Below, one piece after another: positions 10,336 through 20,228 of a stretch of DNA of 63,979 bases. The stretch is taken from contig CACXIP010000010.1 in the NCBI GenBank assembly GCA_902767775.1, positions 93,662 through 157,640 on the forward strand. Reading direction: 5' to 3'. The stretch comes from an uncultured Prevotellaceae bacterium. GTDB taxonomy: Bacteria > Bacteroidota > Bacteroidia > Bacteroidales > Bacteroidaceae. The notes below the pieces were generated by a model, which saw only the letters and a list, made by a program, of their open reading frames with translations, did no database searches and was not told where the DNA came from. A program made the translations under genes and the position numbers. How positions within the stretch are numbered: the stretch's first letter is position 1; the number at the start of each line of letters is the position of its first letter.

Positions 10336-12618
10336 TCAGTTGACTATGGCTATCTTGCACACAGTGCCTTTCTTTCCCTCAGCAGTGGCAGTCATCACCA
10401 TGTATACACCAGATGCCACCCGACGGCCTTTTTCGTCACGGCCATCCCAGGTAAACGTACCACCGTTGCTGACACCCTCTGCCACCACAGCACCATTGGC
10501 TGTCACAATTTTCACATCGGCATTCATTGACAGACCGGTGACGGTAATCAATCCCGTATAATCTGGTTTCACGGGATTAGGATAAGCATAGACATTGTCC
10601 TTGTTCATTGTCTCATTGGTGGCACTGGCATCGCTCATATAAGAGCACAGACCATTGTCGGTACCGAAAAACACCTCACCTGTCTGGTCATTGATGGCGA
10701 TGGACTCAATATTGTCGGAGAGCAGCATGCTGTTGGAGGAGAGGAAGTGCTGCACCTGTGTCATATTGTCGGCACTGATAAGGTAAGCACCGTTGCCGTT
10801 GGTGCCAAACCATTTGCGGTTACCTCCGTCTACAGCGATGCAGGTGATGTCAACACCGCTGAGCAGATAGTCGGCAAAATTGGTGCCGTCGTTTCGGGGC
10901 ACTTTGATTTGCTGCAGCACAAGATTCGACCCATTGTCGATGTCTCCATCCGGAAGCATCAGCGGCCCCACATTGGTGCCAATCCATATATTTCCATCCT
11001 TGTCCTCGGCAATGCATTTCACACCGTTGGGATTGAGTGTCGTACCATCTTCATTAACGAAAGTGGTGAAATGGTTGATAACATCATTGTTGGGATTATA
11101 GCTATAGAAAGATGGAAGTGCCCAGTGGTTGTTGACAAACCAAAAGAGTCCTCGACTGTCGAGAATCATGCATTTCATGTTGGCAAGACTGCGGTCATTG
11201 TCATCCATGAGTATTTTGTTGTGGTGTGACTCCCATTTACCATCAGACTTCAATTCAAGGATAGAAGCAGCTTCCGCAAGACTGTTGAGGCACCATAGGC
11301 TGCCTTTGGCATCAAATCTCAGTCCGAGGGTGAGGATGTGGTTGGGACTGTTGTTGGGTGTGGAAAACATCAGCGGACTGTTGTTGGGGTTGTAATGGCG
11401 CACAAACCGTCCGTTGAGGTATTCATAGATGCCTGCCCTTCCTCCGGCGAACACATGATTGGGGTCTTTAGGGTCGAAGTCGAGGCAGGTGATGTCCTGC
11501 ATGCTGTTGCCCACAATATCACCCATATCATCCTGATAGATGGTCCAGTCGTCGTTGGCGAAAGTCTGTACAACAGCCGGTCGGTGGAGTTCGGCAAAGG
11601 CATCATAACCGCCACCGCAGCTGTACAGTGTGTTGTTGGCATATTTTAGAAAACCGAAGTAGTTGTATTTCGGTCCGTCGGGATTGATGTCTGTCGTGTT
11701 TGGAGTGAATACACCGTCCTCGATGGTGACCGAACAAAGTTTTCCGTCGCTTTGGTTGGTCCAGTAGCAGTCGTTGTTGTTGTCGTAAACAAGTGTTTTG
11801 AAATGACCGGCACCCTTTGATATGAGTGTGGGAGCACCATCAGACATGAATATCCACGCATATTCTTTGCTGCCGAGGATGAGGCGGTTGTCAGTAAGTG
11901 TGGTGTAGGTAAAACTACATTGATAGATAGTTTCCCATCCTTTGTTGGTGCGGTGATAAACAGTTCCTGGAGTGGCAGCCAGCAATCGGTTGTTGTATGA
12001 AAACAAATGCTCAACCTTGTTGTCGCTGTCCTTCTTCCAAAAACTCTTGTCGAGCAGGTTGTCTTTCATATTGCCTGCCATGATGCCTTCGTCACCACAT
12101 GCGGCATAGATATATCCTTGATGGATGGCGGTGGAGTAGATTTTTTTACCGAGGTTGTAGGTGGCACTGATTTCCGCATCCGCTACATTGAGTTTAAGGA
12201 TACCGAAATTGGTGGAAAGATAAGCCGTGGTGCCTGTCACTGTGATGTCATTGACCGTCTTGTCGACCGTCATCGACTTATTGAAGAAATCAGAGATATT
12301 CACCACATCACCATCTTCATTGAGCAAGTCGATGTTCTGGTTGTCATAGATGATGATGAGTTGTTTGGCATCCTTGCACCATGCTATATGGCTGATGTTG
12401 CAGTCACTGAGCGCGTTCATCTTGTCATATGTCTCCACGCTCTTATCCGAAGTGTTGTAAGAAAACAGTCCTTTTGAACTGAGCACAAACACCTTCTTTC
12501 CTGCCGGTTGAATCTGTGTGATGTCACTATAGGCCAGATAACTGGTCCATGTGCCGATGGCAGCACCACGGACACCAACGGAACACACTGTCATCAACAG
12601 GATAAAAAGTATGCGCAA
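10336..12618 (-). CDS. porZ: Type IX secretion system protein PorZ (beta-propeller surface protein)
   Basis: Component of the type IX secretion attachment complex that, in Porphyromonas, delivers A-LPS to the sortase PorU. About 760 residues: signal peptide (RILFILLMTVCSVGVRGA), two beta-propeller domains with repeats such as GIYEYLNGRF and GNIWIGTNVGPLML, and a C-terminal sorting-type beta domain (YAYPNPVKPDYTG ... GRRVASGVYMVM). The N-terminal GTWTSYLAYSDITQIQPAGKK is typical of PorZ. No ATG is available before the signal peptide: candidate starts are TTG at 12627 and TTG at 12618, and the next ATG (about 12603) would cut the signal peptide. The start is therefore uncertain and abuts the 7-bp repeat tract at 12626-12667. 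Confidence 0.82.
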   Translation of the reverse strand: MRILFILLMTVCSVGVRGAAIGTWTSYLAYSDITQIQPAGKKVFVLSSKGLFSYNTSDKSVETYDKMNALSDCNISHIAWCKDAKQLIIIYDNQNIDLLNEDGDVVNISDFFNKSMTVDKTVNDITVTGTTAYLSTNFGILKLNVADAEISATYNLGKKIYSTAIHQGYIYAACGDEGIMAGNMKDNLLDKSFWKKDSDNKVEHLFSYNNRLLAATPGTVYHRTNKGWETIYQCSFTYTTLTDNRLILGSKEYAWIFMSDGAPTLISKGAGHFKTLVYDNNNDCYWTNQSDGKLCSVTIEDGVFTPNTTDINPDGPKYNYFGFLKYANNTLYSCGGGYDAFAELHRPAVVQTFANDDWTIYQDDMGDIVGNSMQDITCLDFDPKDPNHVFAGGRAGIYEYLNGRFVRHYNPNNSPLMFSTPNNSPNHILTLGLRFDAKGSLWCLNSLAEAASILELKSDGKWESHHNKILMDDNDRSLANMKCMILDSRGLFWFVNNHWALPSFYSYNPNNDVINHFTTFVNEDGTTLNPNGVKCIAEDKDGNIWIGTNVGPLMLPDGDIDNGSNLVLQQIKVPRNDGTNFADYLLSGVDITCIAVDGGNRKWFGTNGNGAYLISADNMTQVQHFLSSNSMLLSDNIESIAINDQTGEVFFGTDNGLCSYMSDASATNETMNKDNVYAYPNPVKPDYTGLITVTGLSMNADVKIVTANGAVVAEGVSNGGTFTWDGRDEKGRRVASGVYMVMTATAEGKKGTVCKIAIVN

Positions 12619-12625
12619 AGCAGCC

Positions 12626-12667
12626 AATTTTTAATTTTTAATTTTTAATTTTTAATTTTTAATTTTT
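12626..12667. repeat. Heptanucleotide tandem repeat (AATTTTT x6) in the porZ leader
   Basis: Six perfect consecutive copies of AATTTTT occupy the entire region just upstream of the porZ start, followed by degenerate copies up to about 12680 that reach the rdgB stop codon. On the porZ sense strand this is an A-rich AAAAATT ladder placed where a Bacteroidetes translation-initiation region would be. Copy number could vary by slipped-strand mispairing and change spacing or mRNA structure; that is inference. Confidence 0.9.
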
Positions 12668-12672
12668 TATCT

Positions 12673-13293
12673 TTAATTTTTTATCTCCTTCTTTCCTTTC
12701 AGGAATTTCGCCAGTTTTTCCACTGCCAAGGCACGATGGGAGATACGGTTTTTTATTTGCGGACCCAATTGTGCAAAAGTCTCCTCATATCCATCAGGTT
12801 GGAAGATGGGGTCGTAACCGAATCCCTCATCACCTCTTTTCTCGTGGATAATCTGTCCCTCAATGATTCCCTCAAAACAATTGATTTTTTGTTCAGCTGG
12901 AGAAGAATCATTGTCTTCTTCCTTTTGTATTAACGCAATAACCGTACGAAATCGTGCCTTCCGATTGTTATTTTCTCCTAATTCATGCAATAATTTTCGC
13001 ATATTGGCCTCACTGTCATGTCCTTCGCCGGCATATCGGGCAGAATAGATACCTGGTGCACCGCCAAGTGCATCCACCTCCAAACCCGTATCATCGGCAA
13101 AACAGCTGAGGTGATAGTGGTCAAAGACATACTGAGCTTTCTGCAAGGCATTTCCCTCAATGGTATCAGCTGTCTCGGGAATATCCTCATGACAACTGAT
13201 ATCGGCAAGTGAAAGTACCTCAAAGTCATTACCCAATATCTGACGTATCTCAGTCAGTTTATGTTCGTTGTTGGTGGCAAATACTATTTTCAT
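12673..13293 (-). CDS. rdgB: dITP/XTP pyrophosphatase (RdgB/HAM1)
   Basis: Hydrolyses non-canonical purine nucleoside triphosphates (dITP, XTP) to monophosphates, cleaning the nucleotide pool. 206 residues. The N-terminus [12 protein letters not shown] is the conserved substrate/magnesium-binding segment, followed by [23 protein letters not shown] (about residue 67-90) and the C-terminal RISHRALA motif. The length is normal; an acidic insert around residues 125-135 ([12 protein letters not shown]) is a little longer than usual. Its ATG overlaps the stop of the yitT-like gene by 4 bp (ATGA), so the two are translationally coupled. Confidence 0.95.
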   Translation of the reverse strand: MKIVFATNNEHKLTEIRQILGNDFEVLSLADISCHEDIPETADTIEGNALQKAQYVFDHYHLSCFADDTGLEVDALGGAPGIYSARYAGEGHDSEANMRKLLHELGENNNRKARFRTVIALIQKEEDNDSSPAEQKINCFEGIIEGQIIHEKRGDEGFGYDPIFQPDGYEETFAQLGPQIKNRISHRALAVEKLAKFLKGKKEIKN

Positions 13294-14255
13294 TGTTGTT
13301 CTGTTGTTTCTTCTTTCTTTTCAACTTTCACTTTCATTTCATCAAATCCCTCGCCATATACACCAATTACACTGCTCTGACTGACAAAGGCATTGGGGTC
13401 GATAGACTTGATTAAACGGAACATTGTGATGCTCTCCCTTTTGCGGGCGAGGATACAGAGCACCTTCATATCTGCTCCAGAGTACCAGCCGTGACCGTCG
13501 AGGATGGTCACGCCATGTTGCATCTCCGTTCCGATGGCGTTGGCAATCTCCTGATATTTCTTTGAGAAGATAAAAAACTGCACTGACTCTCTTTGGGAGT
13601 TCATCACGTAGTCGAGCATGAAGTTCTCCACCACCATGGTGCATAGACCGAACACGATTTTGTAGAGTGCTTGCGTGGTGGTGAAGTCACGGGCATAGAT
13701 GAACATCGGGAAGCTCATTCCAATGATGAAAAGGTCGACGAAGATGAGCACTGTGCCCAGCGACATGTTGCGGTATTTGTTGACTACGGCGGCAACAATA
13801 TCGGTGCCGCCCGTACTGCCGTTGTTCAAAAAGACAATGGCAAGAGACGTACCCGTGATGCAGCAACCTATGATGAGCGACATGAAGTCCTGGTCGCCCA
13901 GCAATTTCACCATACTGCCATCATCATTGGTGACGATGTCCTGAGCCACACCCAGCATTGCCGAAAGCATGAAGATGGCATAGATGGTCTTCATGAGGAA
14001 GCGCCATCCCAATATCTTCAGTGCCAGTACGAGGAGGAGGGCATTGAGGATGAAATAGGAATACATGATGGGTATGCCATGTCCGTTGCCGTTGGTGGCA
14101 TAGAAGATGATGGCGGAGAAACCTGTCACACCACCCGTCACAATCTCATAAGGCAGCAGGAATCCTGTCCACCCTATGGTATAGAGCAGCAGTCCGAGGG
14201 TGATGTATATGTAGTCCTTGACTTCGTTGATGAACTTCTTTCGTTCGATGGTCAT
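13290..14255 (-). CDS. YitT family membrane protein (DUF161/DUF2179)
   Basis: 321 residues: an N-terminal membrane part with five or six hydrophobic helices (motifs [22 protein letters not shown] and [12 protein letters not shown], typical of YitT/DUF161) and a C-terminal soluble DUF2179 domain ([22 protein letters not shown]). Family members are widespread and of unknown transport function. The gene lies between leuS (8 bp upstream) and rdgB (4-bp overlap). The C-terminus is lysine/glutamate-rich. Confidence 0.85.
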   Translation of the reverse strand: MTIERKKFINEVKDYIYITLGLLLYTIGWTGFLLPYEIVTGGVTGFSAIIFYATNGNGHGIPIMYSYFILNALLLVLALKILGWRFLMKTIYAIFMLSAMLGVAQDIVTNDDGSMVKLLGDQDFMSLIIGCCITGTSLAIVFLNNGSTGGTDIVAAVVNKYRNMSLGTVLIFVDLFIIGMSFPMFIYARDFTTTQALYKIVFGLCTMVVENFMLDYVMNSQRESVQFFIFSKKYQEIANAIGTEMQHGVTILDGHGWYSGADMKVLCILARKRESITMFRLIKSIDPNAFVSQSSVIGVYGEGFDEMKVKVEKKEETTEQQ

Positions 14256-14263
14256 GAAATACC

Positions 14264-17116
14264 TTATTTGAACACCACATTGACAATCTTCTTCGGAACG
14301 ATGATGACCTTCATCACCTGTTTTCCGTCGATGTATTTCTGTGAGCGCTCATCAGCAAGTACTGCCTCTTGGATGGTGGCGTTGTCAGCATCCACGGCAA
14401 ACTGCATCTGGAAACGTGCCTTACCGTTGAACGAAATGGTGAGCTGCATCTGGCTCTCAACGAGATATTTCTCATCATATTTCGGCCATGCGGCATCACA
14501 CACCGAACCTGTTCCGCCAAGAGCCTCCCACAGTTCCTCTGCGATATGGGGAGCAAATGGTGCGATGAGTTTCACCAACTGTGTGAGAACTTCTTTGTTG
14601 CGGCAGCGTTGCTGGCTGAGTTCGTTGACTGCGATCATGAAGGCAGCGACGGAAGTGTTGTAGGAGAAAGCCTCGATGTCCTGCGTCACTTTCTTGATGA
14701 GTTTGTGCAGGCTCTTGAGCATCTCAGGGGTGGCAGGTTGGTCGATGGTAAGCAGTGAGTCGCTGCTTTCCTTGCCTGAACCATAATAGAGTGCCCAGAA
14801 CTTGCGGAGGAAGCGGTGGCAACCATCGATGCCGTTGGTATCCCATGGTTTGCTCTGCTCCACCGGACCGAGGAACATCTCATAGAGGCGAAGGGTGTCG
14901 GCACCAAAGCGCTCGACGATCATGTCGGGATTGACCACGTTGAACATCGACTTCGACATCTTCTCCACGGCAAAGCCACAGATGTACTTATTGTCCTCCA
15001 ACACAAACTCAGCATCCGCATATTCGGGGCGCCATGCCTTGAAGGCCTCGATATCGAGCACATCGGCGCTCACGATATTGACATCCACATGAATGGGGGT
15101 GACATCGGCACAATTGTCTTTCAGACCGTAGCTGACGAAGACGGGATGACCCTTCTCCTGACTGGCGATGTTGTCTCGATAGACAAAATTGGAGCGACCC
15201 TGTATCATACCCTGGTTGATGAGTTTCTGGAATGGCTCTTCCTTACAGGAATAACCCAGGTCGTGGAGGAACTTGTTCCAGAAGCGGGAGTAGATAAGGT
15301 GCCCGGTGGCATGTTCGGTACCACCCACATAGAGGTCTACATTCTGCCAATATTCATCTACTGCGGGGTCAACAAGTGCCTTGTCGTTGTGTGGGTCCAT
15401 ATACCTCAGGTAATAGGCACTTGAACCAGCAAAACCCGGCATGGTGTTGAGTTCGAGCGGGAAGACTGTCACATTGTCGATAAGGTTTTTATCCACAACC
15501 TTGTTGTTGACGGTGTCCCATGCCCAGCATTTAGCGTGACCCAGCGGCGGTTGTCCGTCCTCAGTGGGTTTATACTGCGACACCTCAGGGAGTTCAAGCG
15601 GCAGGCATGTCTCTGGAATCATATAGGGCATGCCGTTCTTGTAATAAGCGGGGAATGGCTCACCCCAGTAGCGCTGGCGTGAGAAGATGGCATCGCGAAG
15701 ACGATAGTTCACCTTCACTCTTCCCAGTTTCTTTTCTGTCACGTATTCCTTGGTCTTTTGGATAGCCTCCTTCACGGTCAGTCCGTTGAGGGAGAACTCA
15801 CCATTTGAACTGTTCATCACGATGCCCTCCTTAGCGTCGAAACTCTCCTCGGAGATGTCAGCACCCTCAATCAGGGGGATGATGGGCAGGTTGAAATGGC
15901 GTGCGAAGGCATAGTCGCGTGAGTCGTGGGCAGGTACTGCCATGATGGCACCCGTACCATAGCCGGCCAGCACGTACTCGGCAATCCAGATGGGGATTTT
16001 CTCATTTGTAAGTGGGTTGATGGCATATGAACCAGAGAAAACGCCGGTCACCTTATGATCCATCTGTCTGTCGCGCTCCGTGCGTTTCTTCACATATGCG
16101 AGATATTCGTCCACTTCTGCCTGTTGCTCGGGAGTGGTGAGTTGAGCCACCAGTTCGCTCTCAGGTGCGAGCACCATGAAGGTGACGCCAAAGATGGTGT
16201 CGGCACGGGTAGTGAATATGGTGAACTCTATATCGGAGTCAGCTACGCGGAACTGCATCTCCGTTCCCTCGGAACGGCCAATCCAATTGCGCTGTGTCTC
16301 TTTCAGAGAGTCGGTCCACTCTATGGTGTCGAGGCCGTCGAGCAGACGTTGGGCATATGCCGATACGCGGAGACACCACTGTTGCATCTTCTTCTGTACT
16401 ACGGGGAATCCGCCGCGCACGCTGACACCATCCACCACCTCGTCATTGGCAAGTACTGTGCCCAATCCGGCGCACCAGTTGACCATTGTCTCTCCGAGGT
16501 ATGCGATGCGGTAGTTCATCAGCACTTTCTGCTGCTCTTGCTCACTCATTGCCTTCCACTCATCAGCAGTGAAGGAGAGTTCCTCAGTACAGGCCACGTC
16601 AAGGCCATCAGTGCCTTGAGTCTCAAAATGCTCGATAAGTTTCTCTATAGGCTGTGCCTTCTGACATTTGTTGCAGTAGAAGGAGCCAAACATCTTTTGG
16701 AATGCCCACTGAGTCCATTTGTAATATCCGGGGTCGCAGGTGCGCACCTCACGGTCCCAGTCGAAGCAGAAACCGATTTTGTCGAGTTGCTCACGGTAGC
16801 GGTTGATGTTGTTCACCGTCGTGATGGCAGGATGCTGTCCTGTCTGGATGGCATATTGCTCGGCTGGCAGTCCGTAAGCATCATATCCCATGGGATTGAG
16901 CACGTTGAATCCCTGCTGCCTCTTATAGCGTGCATAGATATCACTGGCGATGTATCCCAATGGGTGACCCACATGCAGTCCGGCTCCCGAGGGATAGGGA
17001 AACATGTTGAGTACATAGTATTTCTTGCGGCTTGTGTCTTCTGTCACTTGATAGGTTTTGCGCTCTACCCATCTTTTCTGCCATTTTTTCTCGATTTCTC
17101 TGAAATTGTAATCCAT
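14264..17116 (-). CDS. leuS: Leucyl-tRNA synthetase
   Basis: Charges tRNA-Leu in the cytoplasm. Class I signatures: HIGH-type motif in [15 protein letters not shown] (about residue 40-54) and KMSKS in [11 protein letters not shown] (about 695). The editing (CP1) domain is present ([33 protein letters not shown]). 950 residues, longer than the E. coli enzyme (about 860), as in other Bacteroidetes. ATG at 17116 begins [13 protein letters not shown], the expected N-terminus. First gene of a co-oriented run through yitT, rdgB, porZ and the acyltransferase gene. Confidence 0.97.
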   Translation of the reverse strand: MDYNFREIEKKWQKRWVERKTYQVTEDTSRKKYYVLNMFPYPSGAGLHVGHPLGYIASDIYARYKRQQGFNVLNPMGYDAYGLPAEQYAIQTGQHPAITTVNNINRYREQLDKIGFCFDWDREVRTCDPGYYKWTQWAFQKMFGSFYCNKCQKAQPIEKLIEHFETQGTDGLDVACTEELSFTADEWKAMSEQEQQKVLMNYRIAYLGETMVNWCAGLGTVLANDEVVDGVSVRGGFPVVQKKMQQWCLRVSAYAQRLLDGLDTIEWTDSLKETQRNWIGRSEGTEMQFRVADSDIEFTIFTTRADTIFGVTFMVLAPESELVAQLTTPEQQAEVDEYLAYVKKRTERDRQMDHKVTGVFSGSYAINPLTNEKIPIWIAEYVLAGYGTGAIMAVPAHDSRDYAFARHFNLPIIPLIEGADISEESFDAKEGIVMNSSNGEFSLNGLTVKEAIQKTKEYVTEKKLGRVKVNYRLRDAIFSRQRYWGEPFPAYYKNGMPYMIPETCLPLELPEVSQYKPTEDGQPPLGHAKCWAWDTVNNKVVDKNLIDNVTVFPLELNTMPGFAGSSAYYLRYMDPHNDKALVDPAVDEYWQNVDLYVGGTEHATGHLIYSRFWNKFLHDLGYSCKEEPFQKLINQGMIQGRSNFVYRDNIASQEKGHPVFVSYGLKDNCADVTPIHVDVNIVSADVLDIEAFKAWRPEYADAEFVLEDNKYICGFAVEKMSKSMFNVVNPDMIVERFGADTLRLYEMFLGPVEQSKPWDTNGIDGCHRFLRKFWALYYGSGKESSDSLLTIDQPATPEMLKSLHKLIKKVTQDIEAFSYNTSVAAFMIAVNELSQQRCRNKEVLTQLVKLIAPFAPHIAEELWEALGGTGSVCDAAWPKYDEKYLVESQMQLTISFNGKARFQMQFAVDADNATIQEAVLADERSQKYIDGKQVMKVIIVPKKIVNVVFK

Positions 17117-17144
17117 TGTTATTGTAACTTTTGATTTTGACCGA

Positions 17145-17175
17145 CAAAGTTAGTGAAAACCGAGAGCAATGCAAA
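17145..17175 (-). promoter_or_regulatory. leuS promoter with conserved-spacer architecture
   Basis: Read on the minus strand: TTTG (17172-17175), a 19-nt spacer, TAACTTTG (17145-17152). The spacer CATTGCTCTCGGTTTTCAC closely resembles the spacers of the ndk and TPM-operon promoters. Transcription would start about 20 nt upstream of the leuS ATG. Confidence 0.65.
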
Positions 17176-17233
17176 ATAAAAAGGTAAAAAACTCATTTTA
17201 TGAAAGATTATGGATATTTTTGCATGATTATAG

Positions 17234-18673
17234 ATGATAATAATCGATTTCAAGAAAATGGTCATCAATCATTGTTTTCTTTTATTGCTGTTGTCACTGA
17301 TGATGACAGTCACCTTGAATGCCCAGTCGCCCACAGCGAGTGAACTGATGTCTGTGGGACTGCCATGGGTGGAGATCACCACTGTCGGGGGTGAGGAACC
17401 CACTTGTGATTATGTCTCACCACCTGAGGGTGGCGCTGGTACAGGCATTACCAATGCCACCAAGGTGCCGGGACGTCTGCGTATTTCCGCTGGTGGTGAA
17501 TATGTCTATGACAGTGGCGATTATGTGAAAGACACCAGCGGTATGACCATCAAAATACGTGGCAACAGCAGTGCTTACGAAGCGAAGAAACCCTATAAGG
17601 TGAAGTTGGAGAAGAAAGCCGACTTGTTGTGCCGTGGCGACGATGCCTGTAAGGATAAGGAATGGCTGCTGATGAAGGACGAGTATTTCATCAAAGGTGG
17701 TAAGTTGCTCCACATGATGATAGGACTGAAAGCAGCTGAACTCTGTGGTGTGACCTGGGAACCGCAGGCGCAGTTTGTCAACCTGACGGTGAACGGCGAC
17801 TATCGTGGTGTATATATGCTGTGTGAGTCGGTGAAGCGGAATGAGAAAAGCAGAGTCAACGTAGACAAGACAGGTTATATAGTGGAGATGGACCCCTATT
17901 GGTGGAATGAGGACGTGTGTTTCTCCACTACGCGCCATGAGAAGAGATACACGTTCAAGTATCCCGACTCCGATGATGTGACGACAGAACAAATAGACTA
18001 TATCAAGGATATCCTCGATGATTTGGAGGATGCTGTGTGGACAGGTGCCTATCCCTCATTGCTTGATGTGGAGAGTATGTCGACCTGGCTGATGGCGCAC
18101 GACATATTGGGCACCTATGATGCCTATGGCTCCAACATCTTTTTTACTAAATACGACAACACATCAGAAAGTAAAGTGGCAATGGGCCCACTATGGGATT
18201 TCGACACTATCATGGACACGGAAGGGGAATGGGCAACCGTACATGATAAATTCGATTTCTATATTTATTACCTGCTATGTCTTGCTTCAGGACATAGTGG
18301 TCCTTTGGTCGATGCATATCTAAGGCAATGGCAGACGGTAGGCAGTGATGTGCCGCAGCAGATGGTGGAGTTTTTGCAAAACTTCCTGCAAAGTGAGAAG
18401 GCTGAAGCACTTCAAATATCCAATGAATGGGACTTGTCACGGTGGCAGCATACGGGAGCCAGTGTGGAGGAGATGGGGCAGGCTGCCATCCGTTGGTTTA
18501 CCGATAGGGATACATGGATGAGCGATATGGTGAGCACATTGTCTGTCAGGAAGATATCCATATGTTCACCTCGCCATACGTCGTCTTCTCCTTGTTATGA
18601 CCTCATTGGGCGTCGAGTCACCAACAACTATCGTGGTTTCGTAATTTCCAGACAACGGACATATATGAAGTAA
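17234..18673 (+). CDS. CotH kinase family secreted protein
   Basis: 479 residues with an N-terminal signal peptide; the ATG at 17258 (MVINHCFLLLLLSLMMTVTLNAQ) gives the cleaner one, the ATG at 17234 adds eight residues. The CotH-like kinase fold is supported by MTIKIRGNSSAYEAKKPYKVK, a DKEWLLMKDEY block, FVNLTVNGDYRGVYMLCESVK and MGPLWDFDTIMD, which contains the metal-binding D-x-D pattern. The C-terminus (CYDLIGRRV ... GFVISRQRTYMK) looks like a shortened type IX sorting domain, suggesting secretion by the PorZ-containing system. Divergent from leuS. Bacteroidales members are often envelope or cellulosome-like proteins; substrate unknown. Confidence 0.78.
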   Translation: MIIIDFKKMVINHCFLLLLLSLMMTVTLNAQSPTASELMSVGLPWVEITTVGGEEPTCDYVSPPEGGAGTGITNATKVPGRLRISAGGEYVYDSGDYVKDTSGMTIKIRGNSSAYEAKKPYKVKLEKKADLLCRGDDACKDKEWLLMKDEYFIKGGKLLHMMIGLKAAELCGVTWEPQAQFVNLTVNGDYRGVYMLCESVKRNEKSRVNVDKTGYIVEMDPYWWNEDVCFSTTRHEKRYTFKYPDSDDVTTEQIDYIKDILDDLEDAVWTGAYPSLLDVESMSTWLMAHDILGTYDAYGSNIFFTKYDNTSESKVAMGPLWDFDTIMDTEGEWATVHDKFDFYIYYLLCLASGHSGPLVDAYLRQWQTVGSDVPQQMVEFLQNFLQSEKAEALQISNEWDLSRWQHTGASVEEMGQAAIRWFTDRDTWMSDMVSTLSVRKISICSPRHTSSSPCYDLIGRRVTNNYRGFVISRQRTYMK

Positions 18674-18710
18674 ATAGTATAACTACCCTCAACTTGAGAA
18701 AGTTGTATTT

Positions 18711-18739
18711 ATTGATTGAGAAAAAAAACATTATTTTTG
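18711..18739 (+). promoter_or_regulatory. Possible promoter of the DUF4252/ECF sigma cluster
   Basis: TATTTTTG at 18732-18739 matches the Bacteroidetes -7 element, with an imperfect -33 (ATTG, 18711-18714) 17 bp upstream. It precedes the first DUF4252 gene by about 84 bp. Weak -33 match, so tentative. Confidence 0.35.
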
Positions 18740-18822
18740 TAACACTTTTGTGTTTTTTGGTGTCTATCATCATGTAAGCGCTTAGTAATTATCTTCATTA
18801 TTAACAAAAAACTGAATAGAAA

Positions 18823-19287
18823 ATGAAAAAGATTATATTTGCAATCGTGTGTGCTGTCACCTTCACCATGAGTATTTCGGCCCAAACAGTGGATGACCTT
18901 TTTAAGGAGTTCAGGGACAAAGATAACGTGGAGTGCATGGAGATTCCAAAAGCTATGATGTCGATGGCCTCTGGAATGATGAAAAAGGAAAAAGGCAACG
19001 ACTTGATTAAGAAGATAGACCATATCCGTATATTGAGCATAGAGAACAATGACGCTGTCTGCAAGGAGTTCAAAGCCAGGGCTGCCAATCTGAACAAAAA
19101 AGGCTATGAAACCATGATGAACAGCAATGAGGACAATGAGAAAGCCCTCATACTGGTGAAGACAAAAGGTGATTACATCACAGAGATGGTCATTCTTGCC
19201 TTGGAACCATCGGAATGTGCTCTGATACAACTGAGGGGTAAATTCAATTCCAATGATATAAAAGGTCTGCAAACTACGTTCAACTGA
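18823..19287 (+). CDS. DUF4252 domain secreted protein
   Basis: 154 residues with a signal peptide (MKKIIFAIVCAVTFTMSISA-Q). The mature part shows the DUF4252 pattern: VDDLFKEFRDKDNVECMEIPK near the start, KIDHIRILSIENN in the middle and a C-terminal beta-rich tail (EPSECALIQLRGKF). The family is a Bacteroidetes-specific secreted/periplasmic protein of unknown function, often encoded with an ECF sigma factor, as here. A paralogue lies at 20229-20696. Confidence 0.78.
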   Translation: MKKIIFAIVCAVTFTMSISAQTVDDLFKEFRDKDNVECMEIPKAMMSMASGMMKKEKGNDLIKKIDHIRILSIENNDAVCKEFKARAANLNKKGYETMMNSNEDNEKALILVKTKGDYITEMVILALEPSECALIQLRGKFNSNDIKGLQTTFN

Positions 19288-19339
19288 CCTTTCATAGGAT
19301 CAAGTTCCACTGTTGCCTGTAAAAAGGGTTCTCTTCCAT

Positions 19340-19834
19340 ATGTCAATGCAAGCATCTGAGTTCAAGCAACTATTCCTGCCTCTGTCTCGCCAGATTTACT
19401 GGATGGCGTGGCGGCTGACAGGCAATGCTGAGGAGGCGGAGGACTTGACACAGGAGGTATATGCCCAACTTTGGACAAAAAGGGAGTCACTGTCTGGTAT
19501 CAGCAATCCTATCGCCTATTGCAGTGTACTTGTAAGGAACCTATATCTCAATCAGACAAGGAAGCAGCGGTTGGAAACCACTGATATGATTGGAGTCCAT
19601 GCTGTTGGCGACATATACAGTTTGGAGGATGCTTTGGTAGAGAAACAGGCTTGTGAGCAAGTAATGAGGTTGATAGGACAATTGCCCGAACAACAACGCA
19701 AGATAGTCACCATGCATGATGTGGAAGGCTGGTCGAATGAGGAGATACATCAGCATACCGGACTGGCCCCCACACATATCAGAGTGCTTCTGAGCCGTGC
19801 GAGGAAAACCATCAGACAACTGTTTAAGAATTAA
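19340..19834 (+). CDS. RNA polymerase ECF-type sigma factor
   Basis: About 164 residues. Region 2 is visible in IYWMAWRLTGNAEEAEDLTQEVYAQLW (core binding and -10 recognition), region 4 in LPEQQRKIVTMHDVEGWSNEEIHQHTGLAPTHIRVLLSRARKTIRQ (helix-turn-helix). The first ATG is at 19340 (MSMQASEFK), 53 bp after the DUF4252 stop; 19346 is an alternative and the TTG at 19313 is less likely. Six base pairs before the next gene, a small membrane protein that may be its anti-sigma factor. Confidence 0.9.
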   Translation: MSMQASEFKQLFLPLSRQIYWMAWRLTGNAEEAEDLTQEVYAQLWTKRESLSGISNPIAYCSVLVRNLYLNQTRKQRLETTDMIGVHAVGDIYSLEDALVEKQACEQVMRLIGQLPEQQRKIVTMHDVEGWSNEEIHQHTGLAPTHIRVLLSRARKTIRQLFKN

Positions 19835-19840
19835 GCAAAA

Positions 19841-20221
19841 ATGAGAGAAACAGATGATATTTTAAGGCGAATAGCCAACAATGAGGCTACGGAAGAGGAG
19901 ATGAGGGTAGCTGATGAATACCTTCATCATCTTAGCCAAAGGCTTTCCTCGCAGATAGATGCCTGGGAGAAGGAGGAAAATACTTCCCGCTCTCATCAGT
20001 CACGCAGAGTATGGCTTCGCACTGCTTTGGCTGCCGCCGCCTGTCTGTTGCTGTTATTTTCTATTACACTCTGGTTCGAACACCCTGACAAGACAACTGC
20101 TACTGCCGTGGTGCAAAAAGATACTTTCGACAACCCTGAGGAAGCGGCAACCGAGGCAGAGCAGGCTCTGTTGAAATTTTCCGAAGTCATCAACAAGGCT
20201 ACATGTTACAATGCAAAATAG
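19841..20221 (+). CDS. Putative anti-sigma factor (single-pass membrane protein)
   Basis: 126 residues. The N-terminal cytosolic part (MRETDDILRRIANNEATEEE) resembles the start of Bacteroidetes anti-sigma proteins, followed by a basic segment, one membrane helix (TALAAAACLLLLFSITLWF, about residues 62-80) and a short acidic exterior. No full FecR or zinc-binding anti-sigma domain is seen. The role is inferred from its position directly after the sigma factor gene and before a DUF4252 paralogue. Confidence 0.6.
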   Translation: MRETDDILRRIANNEATEEEMRVADEYLHHLSQRLSSQIDAWEKEENTSRSHQSRRVWLRTALAAAACLLLLFSITLWFEHPDKTTATAVVQKDTFDNPEEAATEAEQALLKFSEVINKATCYNAK

Positions 20222-20228
20222 AGACATC

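Noticed and set aside
16055-17134. 359-codon plus-strand open frame
   Set aside because: Antisense of leuS, which has full class I synthetase motifs.
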